Source: Helicobacteraceae bacterium (GTDB lineage Bacteria; Campylobacterota; Campylobacteria; Campylobacterales; SZUA-545). Taken from it: DNA of 9,025 nt. Where the stretch lies: the NCBI GenBank assembly GCA_031282285.1, contig JAITEA010000117.1, positions 1-9,025 of the forward strand, given 5' to 3'. The notes beneath the pieces are model-generated. The model made no database searches and was not told where the DNA came from. It was given only the letters and a program-made list of their open reading frames with translations. The position numbers and the translations under genes were made by a program. Positions 1-4,850 of this stretch are shown in pieces (within the stretch, counting starts at the first letter, position 1; the number at the start of each line of letters is the position of its first letter).

Positions 1-145
1 TGTCCGCCTCGACATAAAATGTTACCTTCTCGACCACGCTGGCGGTTGGGATAAAGCAAACCCGCTTGCCTTCTAACGCGCCGGCAAACTGCGGCAGCAA
101 CTTAGAGACGCCCGAAAAATATGACGCTAAAAACAGATTTTTCAT
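1..145 (-). CDS. Peptidase E-like (S51 family) protein, N-terminal part
   Basis: The 48 visible codons, read leftward from the ATG at 143-145, begin MKNLFLASYFSGVSKLLPQF and continue with VCFIPTAS and EKVTFYVEAD. This is the typical N-terminus of peptidase E-like proteins: a first beta strand with LFLASYF, then FIPTAS, then the VTFYVEAD stretch. The family has a class-I glutamine-amidotransferase-like fold. Characterised members are cytoplasmic serine dipeptidases that cleave Asp-Xaa peptides, but many close relatives are untested. The nucleophile-serine region lies beyond the left edge, so catalytic competence cannot be judged. The start is the only good one in frame and is preceded by a weak purine-rich AAGAAG. 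The gene diverges from the DNA to its right. Family call fairly sure; exact substrate unknown. Confidence 0.82.
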   Translation of the reverse strand, partial: MKNLFLASYFSGVSKLLPQFAGALEGKRVCFIPTASVVEKVTFYVEAD

Positions 146-189
146 TTCGGCTTCTTTTTGGCGCGATCCAACGCGCAAACTAGCGCGCA

Positions 190-195
190 ATTTTA
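190..195 (-). promoter_or_regulatory. Candidate -10 box for the peptidase E-like gene
   Basis: On the minus strand a TAAAAT hexamer lies inside TGTTAAAATTG, about 45 nt upstream of the ATG at 145. No convincing -35 is visible; TTGCGG about 16 nt upstream shares only TTG with the consensus. It is plausible by position only. Confidence 0.3.
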
Positions 196-252
196 ACACA
201 AAATGAAAAGTCCGCAAAACTTTCTGAAGGTCTCTCCCAACCCGTAAAAATC

Positions 253-268
253 TATGATAAACTATCAT
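253..268 (+). promoter_or_regulatory. Short palindrome overlapping a -10-like box
   Basis: A perfect inverted repeat, ATGATA (254-259) and TATCAT (263-268), is separated by AAC. It overlaps TATGAT (253-258), a five-of-six match to a -10 box for rightward transcription. The arrangement could be an operator over a promoter for the ORF at 270 or the gene at 446. A 6-bp palindrome is also expected by chance in AT-rich DNA. No -35 was found. Confidence 0.25.
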
Positions 269-269
269 T

Positions 270-434
270 ATGAGAAGCGAAAAGCTCCAAAATATTAGCG
301 CCGTCTGCCTCGACCTGAATGGTAACGATTGCACTTCGTTTGCAGATTGGTTTATCGCGAACATAACGGCTAACCCAATTAAACGCCATTGCTCTATCTC
401 AACCAAAATCATTATCAGAGCGCGGCACGGCTAA
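270..434 (+). CDS. Doubtful small ORF (54 aa) upstream of the AT-rich gene
   Basis: An ATG-initiated frame begins MRSEKLQNISAVCLDLNGND and ends at TAA 432-434, 11 nt before the likely ATG of the next gene. It is mixed in composition, has three cysteines and no signal or membrane segment, and matches nothing I recognise. No Shine-Dalgarno sequence precedes it. The -10-like box at 253-258 would give an almost leaderless mRNA. It could be a small protein, a leader peptide coupled to the next gene, or chance. The TAA-to-ATG spacing is the only positional support. Confidence 0.22.
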   Translation: MRSEKLQNISAVCLDLNGNDCTSFADWFIANITANPIKRHCSISTKIIIRARHG

Positions 435-445
435 ACAATCAAAAA

Positions 446-1243
446 ATGGATGATAAAACGCTAAAAAAATTGTTAATCATTGTTGGTATTACGGCAATAG
501 CGTTTATGGTTACGCGCATTGCGGTCGCGGCTGTTCCGCCTATTCAAAAGAGCTCCGGCGGCCTAAACTTTCAGAGCAAAGCAGATTTAGAAAATATTTC
601 CAAAAAAGATTTAGTAGCTTATTTTGAGAGCGATAAACGAACGCCAGACGGATTGATAGATAAAAAATTATTAAAGTATCGCGAAGTAATTAACTCTGCC
701 TCCAATATAGACGAAGCCAAAGCAACCACAAGAAAACGCTTCGATTATCAAGCGAAACGCAGTAAAAATTCAACGAGTTTGGAATTTGAAGAGCGCGACT
801 ATTACGCTACCCTATTCCAGCATGACAACAAAGAAGGGAGCCGGCAATTTTACAACTACTGCATATCGTTCAAAAAAGAGGCGGTCAATATTGAAATTTT
901 TACTAGAGATAAAGACCGTCTTGACTGGATTAGACCAGCCAAAATCCAATTTGTCCGCAAAGACCCCAAGTTTATAAAAAATGTTTTAGATATTTTTTTC
1001 TATGTCGCAAATAACTCGTATGGAGGTTTCAAGATACTGGGCTCATATATTGAAGAAGACAATGATAAGGTCTGGTATGAGTACTATTTTACGACGCATA
1101 CGGGCGGCGACTGGGGAATGCGCGACATGGTGGGATTGAATAAGCAGAGCGTGGTTGTTGAAAAAACTACCGGTATAGCGACATTCGAGGACGAAAAAAT
1201 AGTGATCGAGAAGTTTGAATACGGAGAAAAGAAACCATTTTAG
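446..1243 (+). CDS. Hypothetical membrane-anchored or secreted protein (265 aa)
   Basis: Not recognised. I start it at ATG 446 because this puts a short charged stretch (MDDKTLKK) directly before a hydrophobic segment at about residues 9-30. That segment ends in AVAAVPP and could be an uncleaved anchor or a signal peptide cut after AVA (about residue 28). The frame also opens at TTG 389, which would add 19 polar residues before the helix and is less likely. No clear Shine-Dalgarno supports either start. The rest is soluble, rich in Lys, Asp, Glu, Tyr and Phe, with a single cysteine (about residue 139) and a distinctive HTGGDWGMRD near residue 218. The fold is predicted to be periplasmic or extracytoplasmic. 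The codons are visibly richer in A and T (AAA, GAA, ATA, TTA) than in the genes to the right, which hints at transfer or relaxed composition. Nothing in the neighbourhood suggests a function. Confidence 0.72.
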   Translation: MDDKTLKKLLIIVGITAIAFMVTRIAVAAVPPIQKSSGGLNFQSKADLENISKKDLVAYFESDKRTPDGLIDKKLLKYREVINSASNIDEAKATTRKRFDYQAKRSKNSTSLEFEERDYYATLFQHDNKEGSRQFYNYCISFKKEAVNIEIFTRDKDRLDWIRPAKIQFVRKDPKFIKNVLDIFFYVANNSYGGFKILGSYIEEDNDKVWYEYYFTTHTGGDWGMRDMVGLNKQSVVVEKTTGIATFEDEKIVIEKFEYGEKKPF

Positions 1244-1706
1244 TCAGCCAATTATAGAGCCACGCCTAGAAAAACAGCGCGGGCAAGAAAATCGCCGTCG
1301 TTAAACCGCGAAGCAGTGTTTTGATAAGCGCCGAAAATTACTAAACTTTACGGCGACAGTCGGGCATACATTTTAAAAATTGATTGAACAGGAAAATAAA
1401 TCTTTTGATTTAATCGGACACTATCGCGCCTCGCTCGAGTAGCAAGCGCAATTTTGTCTGTTTTTATCTATTTTTTGTCGGTTGTGCTGTTTGAGCTTTA
1501 TGCGGTCGGCGACAAAACTTTGGACGACATCGCAAATTTTTGTTTTATAACGACGTAAAAACCAAAGGTTGCCTACAAAAAAAGATAATGAAAGTTCAAC
1601 GACGACGAGAAGTGGCGCGCCATCCATCTTTATGTTTTTGAAACTTTTTAAAAGCGCTTTCGGAGCGCTATACAAAGCTTTAATCGATCTGGCGCCGGCT
1701 GCGCTT
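1244..1706. other. Gene-poor stretch with short coding-like fragments
   Basis: I see no convincing gene in these 460 bases. On the plus strand there are short open runs broken by stops: a 20-codon one from TTG 1380 to TAG 1442, and a longer frame from about 1409 to TAA 1556-1558. The longer frame encodes a hydrophobic stretch (SAILSVFIYFLSVVLFEL) followed by YAVGDKTLDDIANF. The same frame resumes near 1589 as KFNDDEKWRAIHLYVFETF and stops at 1649. This could be an eroded gene, but there is no start signal and no family match. The minus-strand frame at 1421-1675 has only a TTG start and no ribosome site. The DNA is AT-rich like the gene to its left. Confidence 0.4.
1653..1669 (-). terminator. 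Small hairpin, possible weak terminator
   Basis: AGCGCT, a 5-nt spacer and AGCGCT form a 6-bp stem. Read on the minus strand the stem is followed by TTTAAAAA, a short T tract. No convincing minus-strand gene lies upstream of it, so it may have no function. Confidence 0.2.
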
Positions 1707-1737
1707 TGCTACAATGCGAAGTATCGCTAAAAAGGAG
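1707..1737 (+). promoter_or_regulatory. Extended -10 promoter and ribosome site of the NTF2-like gene
   Basis: TGCTACAAT (1707-1715) is an extended -10 (TGn plus TACAAT). It would start transcription near 1722, leaving a leader of about 20 nt. AAGGAG at 1732-1737 is a strong Shine-Dalgarno 6 nt before ATG 1744, and it decides that start. No good -35 is seen, which the extended -10 could compensate for. Confidence 0.6.
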
Positions 1738-1743
1738 AATAGC

Positions 1744-2121
1744 ATGGCGGCAAACGAAACATTTGTACAAGCATACATAGAGGCGTGGAGTACGACCGAC
1801 GATACGGAGCGCGAGGCGCTGGTAGTAAAGCTATATGCGGACGACGCCACATTTTACGCCGCCGAAGCCGGCGACGAAGCGATAACCGTGCGCGGGCATA
1901 AAGCGATCGCCGGCAATATCAAACATGTGAATGTTCGCGACATTCAGGGGCATGGCGTGCGAAATCATCTTGTCGGCTTCGCGGTCAATCACGATATGGT
2001 TAAGGCGTCGTGGCAAATGATAGCGCCAAACGGCGCGGTGGTCGCGAATGGAACAAGCGTTTTATTGCTCGGCGAGGACGGCAGAATCAGTCGCGATTAT
2101 ATTTTTGTGAGTAAAGCATAA
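1744..2121 (+). CDS. NTF2/SnoaL-like small protein (125 aa)
   Basis: A cytoplasmic protein (no signal peptide) with the features of the NTF2-like cone fold. It has an N-terminal helix with FVQAYIEAWSTTD, then the strand-turn LYADDATFYAAE, a RGHKAIAGNI helix, and beta strands ending in GRISRDYIFV. In this superfamily the pattern 'YADDATF ... G..AI ... G.I.RDY.F' is typical of SnoaL-like or DUF4440-like proteins, which range from small-molecule isomerases to binding proteins with no known reaction. The function here is therefore unassigned. ATG 1744 is chosen over the in-frame ATG 1714 because a strong AAGGAG lies 6 nt upstream of 1744, while 1714 falls within or next to the -10 box. The length fits the family. 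It is monocistronic in appearance, followed by a convergent tRNA gene. Confidence 0.85.
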   Translation: MAANETFVQAYIEAWSTTDDTEREALVVKLYADDATFYAAEAGDEAITVRGHKAIAGNIKHVNVRDIQGHGVRNHLVGFAVNHDMVKASWQMIAPNGAVVANGTSVLLLGEDGRISRDYIFVSKA

Positions 2122-2133
2122 TCAAAAACCGAC

Positions 2134-2150
2134 TTGAGCGAAAATCTCAA
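2134..2150. terminator. Weak hairpin between convergent NTF2-like gene and tRNA-Leu
   Basis: TTGAG (2134-2138) and CTCAA (2146-2150) can pair around a 7-nt loop. On the plus strand it lies 12 nt after the NTF2-like stop and is followed by AAAATACTGTTTT. On the minus strand it lies just past the tRNA CCA and is followed by GTCGGTTTTTG, giving a T5 run. Only 5 bp and AT-rich, so it is a tentative bidirectional terminator. Confidence 0.3.
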
Positions 2151-2161
2151 AAATACTGTTT

Positions 2162-2246
2162 TGGTGCGGTCGAGAGGACTCGAACCTCCACGGGTCGCCC
2201 CGCCGCCGCCTGAAGACGGTGCGTCTACCAATTCCGCCACGACCGC
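2162..2246 (-). tRNA. tRNA-Leu (anticodon CAG)
   Basis: Read on the minus strand, GCGGTCG (2240-2246) pairs with CGACCGC (2166-2172) to give a 7-bp acceptor. The discriminator is A at 2165, and an encoded CCA lies at 2162-2164. The D region contains GGCGGAATTGGTAGACGCA, typical of class II tRNA-Leu. The anticodon stem CCGTC/GGCGG encloses the loop TTCAGGC, so the anticodon is CAG (at 2210-2212), reading CUG. A variable arm follows, and the T arm has GTTCGAGTC. Length and arms are those of an intact leucine tRNA. Confidence 0.96.
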
Positions 2247-2261
2247 ATATAAAAACGCGCC

Positions 2262-2267
2262 ATTATA
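2262..2267 (-). promoter_or_regulatory. -10 box of the tRNA-Leu promoter
   Basis: A perfect TATAAT on the minus strand (in GAGCTATAATGGCGCG) lies 15 nt upstream of the tRNA 5' end at 2246. This is the spacing expected for a start a few bases before the mature tRNA. No recognisable -35 is present at 16-18 nt. Confidence 0.6.
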
Positions 2268-2383
2268 GCTCAAGGCGCCTTACAATCACTATCGCAAGCG
2301 CGCTTGATCGCGCCAAAACCGACGACGGCAAGGCAAAAGAGGAGGAAGCGATCGACGATCGCGCGCCATAAAACTTGCTCCGA

Positions 2384-2389
2384 TATAAT
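2384..2389 (+). promoter_or_regulatory. -10 box upstream of the YjbR/MmcQ gene
   Basis: A perfect TATAAT inside CGATATAATGCC would start transcription near 2396, about 60 nt before ATG 2457. No -35 is evident. The stretch 2291-2464 also contains a coding-like frame broken by one TAA (2369-2371), so part of this leader may be eroded coding DNA. Confidence 0.45.
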
Positions 2390-2456
2390 GCCGTTAAGAC
2401 GCTCGACCTCGGCAGATATGCGGCGGCGGGCAAAGAACTTAAGGGGCAAAACGCGA

Positions 2457-2819
2457 ATGATTGATTACGAACGGCTTGAAACGCGCTGTTTGTCTAAAAA
2501 GGGCGCGACGAAAGAGTATAAAGCCGAGTGGGAGGCTGCGCTGTATAAGATCGGCGATAAAATGTTCGCTATGCGAGGCTCCGATAAGAGCGGCAGATCG
2601 ATTATTACGCTAAAAGCCGATCCGGCAGACGGCGCTTTTCTGCGCGAGCGCTATAAAGATATTATCGCTGGATATTATATGAATAAGACGCATTGGAACT
2701 CCGTCTATTTAGACGGGGCTGTTCCAGACGATCTGTTAAACGATATGATCGACAAATCCTACGATATTATCTTACGATCGCTACCCAAAAAGACGCAAAA
2801 AGCAATATTAGAGCAATAA
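2457..2819 (+). CDS. MmcQ/YjbR family protein (120 aa)
   Basis: A small cytoplasmic protein of the MmcQ/YjbR family (CyaY-like fold, sometimes described as DNA-binding from structure; physiological role not established). Clear family landmarks are CLSKKGATKEYKAEWEA near the N-terminus, YKIGDKMFAM, IITLKADP, RYKDIIAGYYMNKTHWNSVYLDG, and a C-terminal helix with DMIDKSYDIILRSLPKK. The YMNKTHWNSV motif is the best-known signature. I take ATG 2457 as the start because the protein then begins at MIDYERLE with the normal family length. AAGGGG lies about 10 nt upstream, and the 51 codons further left in frame encode an unlikely Arg/Lys-rich string. A preceding coding-like frame ends at TGA 2462-2464, overlapping this ATG. 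Convergent with the chemoreceptor gene. Confidence 0.92.
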   Translation: MIDYERLETRCLSKKGATKEYKAEWEAALYKIGDKMFAMRGSDKSGRSIITLKADPADGAFLRERYKDIIAGYYMNKTHWNSVYLDGAVPDDLLNDMIDKSYDIILRSLPKKTQKAILEQ

Positions 2820-2877
2820 CGCAAATTATAAGCCGTCTAAAACGCCCGCTTGAACGCTAATCATTTGCTGGTCAATT

Positions 2878-2897
2878 AATCCGCGATTGCGCGGATT
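2878..2897. terminator. 8-bp hairpin between convergent genes
   Basis: AATCCGCG (2878-2885), loop ATTG, CGCGGATT (2890-2897) is a perfect 8-bp stem with a tetraloop. It lies 58 nt after the YjbR/MmcQ stop. Neither side carries a T tract, so it is not a classic intrinsic terminator. It may still stabilise 3' ends or act with a longer structure. Confidence 0.35.
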
Positions 2898-2995
2898 GGC
2901 GCGATAGCGGTTAAGGGTGTGTTTTGCTTAATATGCGCGTATTGCTTTATTCGGCAAAATAGATCGACAAGGTTATTGGTCGCGAGCGGCGCAGC

Positions 2996-3030
2996 GCGTC
3001 CGCTTTGCCGTTTCCAGACAAAGCAAACGC
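2996..3030 (-). terminator. Interrupted hairpin just past the chemoreceptor stop
   Basis: GCGT-cc-GCTTTG (2996-3007) pairs with CAAAGC-aa-ACGC (3019-3030), giving 6 bp plus 4 bp around a 2x2 mismatch with an 11-nt loop. It begins 6 nt after the chemoreceptor stop on the minus strand. No T tract follows. It is a plausible 3'-end structure rather than a proven terminator. Confidence 0.35.
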
Positions 3031-3036
3031 GAACGC

Positions 3037-4665
3037 TTAGACCTTAAAGCCGTCCATCTTTGCGGAGAGCGACTGGCTTCCGTCGGATAGCCGAGCGATT
3101 ACGACGCCCATCTCGTCTATGCTCTTTGAGTTGCTTTGCGCCAGAGCGTTAATTTTGCCGATCTCGTCGGACATTTTTGTGATATCGTCGGCGATCGCGA
3201 GGCTCTCCCGCGCGCAGGCGTTCACCTCGCGCGCCGCGTCGCCAATCTCGCCGCCGGCTTTCGTAAGCTGCCGTTCCACGCCCGAAGAGTTCGCCAGCGT
3301 GGTTTCGATCTGCTCGGTGTTGGTTCGCACCGTGTCGCTTAGATCGCCGATAGATTGCGTGATCGTCATAATGGTGGAATCGGTTTCCACAAGGCTCTTT
3401 TGCGTCCGTTCGGCAAGTTTGCGCACCTCGTCGGCGACGACGGCGAATCCGCGCCCCTGATCGCCCGCCCGCGCCGCCTCGATCGCCGCGTTCAAAGCCA
3501 GCAGATTGGTTTGATCGGCGATATCCTTGATCACCGAAAGCACGCTTTTGACCTGCGCCGCCTGCTCCACCAGCGCGCTAAGCCTCGACGAAACCTCGAT
3601 CATATTTGACGCGCCCTGTTGCATATCCTCGATCAATTTAAGCGCGATCTGAAGCGTTTCGTCCAGACCTTTTGCCGCCTCGCCCATTTTCGCGCTGCCA
3701 AACTGAAGCGTCTGCGCGCTGCGCTCCGCCGACTGTTTGGTCGGCGTAACCATCTGCTGCGCCGCATCAAGCGTCCGCGATTCGCTCTCGACGCGCCGCC
3801 CGATATCGAGCGCCGCCGCGTCAAGCTGGCGCGACGCCGTAGCGTTCTCGATCGCTAAGCGTTTGGCGTCGGAAACCGCGCCGTGTATCTTGGCTATGAA
3901 GCCGTTCATCGCCTCTGCCACCACGCCGATTTCGTCCGATCTGTCAAGATTTAACCGTTTTGTCAAATCGCCGTCGCCCTGCTCCAGATCGCGCACGGCA
4001 AGCGTGATGATCGATAGTTTCTTGGCGATTGATCGAGCGATAAAGCGTATAAAGATCAGCACGAACGCGACGCCCAAAATAAGCGTCGCCCACATTGCGA
4101 TATTGGCGCCGCTCAAAAGCTCGTTGGCTTTCGCCTCGTCCAGCTCCACCTGCTTTTCCGCAAGCTCCACCAGCTTGTCGATCGCGGCGCGATGCTCGTT
4201 GTATTCTTTGGTCAAAACCTCTTTGGAGATTCGCTCCGCCTCGGCGCGATCGCCCGATTTCAAAGCGGGCAGAAAGCGGTCGAAAACGGCGCGAAAGAAC
4301 CGTTTTGCCGGACGCTCGGTGGTTTCCAAGATCAGCTCGCGCATCTGCGGATGGCGCATATTTTCCGTCCAATATTTCTGACGGGTATCATATTGGCTTT
4401 CCAGATCGCGCACCTTGCTCTCCAAGCGGCTAATCTCCTCTTCGCTCTGCGCGTCGAGCATAAAAAACGCTATCAGGCGACCCTCGATGATATACTCCGG
4501 CGGCGGCAGAATGTCGGCTATCAGATCGCGCGAAAGAATGATCTGATGGTAGTGTTCGCCGTTGATCTTGATGCGATCGATCGTGATAAACGCGATGATC
4601 GAGAATAGGATTAAAAGCGCGGCGGCAAGAGCCGTGATCGCTAGCAGTTTGGCTTTGATGGACAT
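3037..4665 (-). CDS. Methyl-accepting chemotaxis protein (542 aa)
   Basis: A transmembrane chemoreceptor that would signal through CheW and CheA to the flagellar motor. TM1 is at about residues 6-29. A helical periplasmic sensor follows at 30-187, with [12 protein letters not shown] at about 53-64 and long charged helices that suggest a four-helix-bundle-like sensor. TM2 is at about 188-210 and HAMP at about 208-263 ([15 protein letters not shown] ... [11 protein letters not shown]). A long cytoplasmic coiled coil has the conserved hairpin tip at about 382-420 ([20 protein letters not shown], then [17 protein letters not shown]). The protein ends DGFKV with no CheR-tethering pentapeptide. I chose ATG 4665 because AAAGGAAA lies 7 nt upstream on the minus strand and TM1 then follows a short basic N-terminus. 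The frame extends to 4812 but would add a second hydrophobic stretch. Ligand unknown. Divergent from the FIST-EAL gene. Confidence 0.95.
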   Translation of the reverse strand: MSIKAKLLAITALAAALLILFSIIAFITIDRIKINGEHYHQIILSRDLIADILPPPEYIIEGRLIAFFMLDAQSEEEISRLESKVRDLESQYDTRQKYWTENMRHPQMRELILETTERPAKRFFRAVFDRFLPALKSGDRAEAERISKEVLTKEYNEHRAAIDKLVELAEKQVELDEAKANELLSGANIAMWATLILGVAFVLIFIRFIARSIAKKLSIITLAVRDLEQGDGDLTKRLNLDRSDEIGVVAEAMNGFIAKIHGAVSDAKRLAIENATASRQLDAAALDIGRRVESESRTLDAAQQMVTPTKQSAERSAQTLQFGSAKMGEAAKGLDETLQIALKLIEDMQQGASNMIEVSSRLSALVEQAAQVKSVLSVIKDIADQTNLLALNAAIEAARAGDQGRGFAVVADEVRKLAERTQKSLVETDSTIMTITQSIGDLSDTVRTNTEQIETTLANSSGVERQLTKAGGEIGDAAREVNACARESLAIADDITKMSDEIGKINALAQSNSKSIDEMGVVIARLSDGSQSLSAKMDGFKV

Positions 4666-4721
4666 ATAGCGGTTTCCTTTTTCGACCGTTTGGTCGCGTT
4701 TTCGGCGCTGTGTGCGAGCGT

Positions 4722-4730
4722 ATTTTATCG
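4722..4730 (-). promoter_or_regulatory. Candidate -10 of the chemoreceptor promoter
   Basis: CGATAAAAT on the minus strand lies about 57 nt upstream of ATG 4665. The sequence CGCGATAA resembles the sigma-28 (FliA) -10 GCCGATAA at six of eight positions, which would suit a chemoreceptor gene. No TAAA -35 occurs at the required 11-nt spacing, so a sigma-70-type box is equally possible. Confidence 0.33.
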
Positions 4731-4761
4731 CGTAAAGCGCCGCAAAAGCGCTCAATTTTAA

Positions 4762-4839
4762 TACAATGTTAAGCGCGAAGACGCGAGCGATATCGGGTAT
4801 AACCAAAATCATAACGGCTTTGGCGCGATCGGATAGAAT
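4762..4839 (+). promoter_or_regulatory. Two candidate -10 boxes for the FIST-EAL gene
   Basis: TACAAT at 4762-4767 (83 nt before the gene) and TAGAAT at 4834-4839 (11 nt before ATG 4851) both face rightward. The second would give a nearly leaderless transcript, consistent with the lack of a good Shine-Dalgarno (only GGCGG is present). Neither has a clear -35. Confidence 0.3.
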
Positions 4840-4850
4840 ATGGCGGTCAA

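Noticed and set aside
1501..1508. TGCGGTCG matching the tRNA-Leu 3' end (2165-2172), as an att site
   Set aside because: Only 8 bases match and no integrase or phage gene lies between; a chance match.
1421..1675. 84-codon minus-strand ORF
   Set aside because: It needs a TTG start, has no ribosome site, shows no family features, and lies in AT-rich DNA where the plus strand has equally coding-like fragments.
2304..2456. N-terminal extension of the YjbR/MmcQ protein
   Set aside because: Arg/Lys-rich and unlike the family, and it runs through the TATAAT box at 2384. Family length is reached from ATG 2457.
3119..4608. Several plus-strand ORFs inside the chemoreceptor gene
   Set aside because: Shadows of a strongly supported gene; their translations show no family motifs.
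4666..4812. N-terminal extension of the chemoreceptor
   Set aside because: It would add a second hydrophobic stretch before TM1. The ATG at 4665 has AAAGGAAA 7 nt upstream and gives the usual receptor layout.
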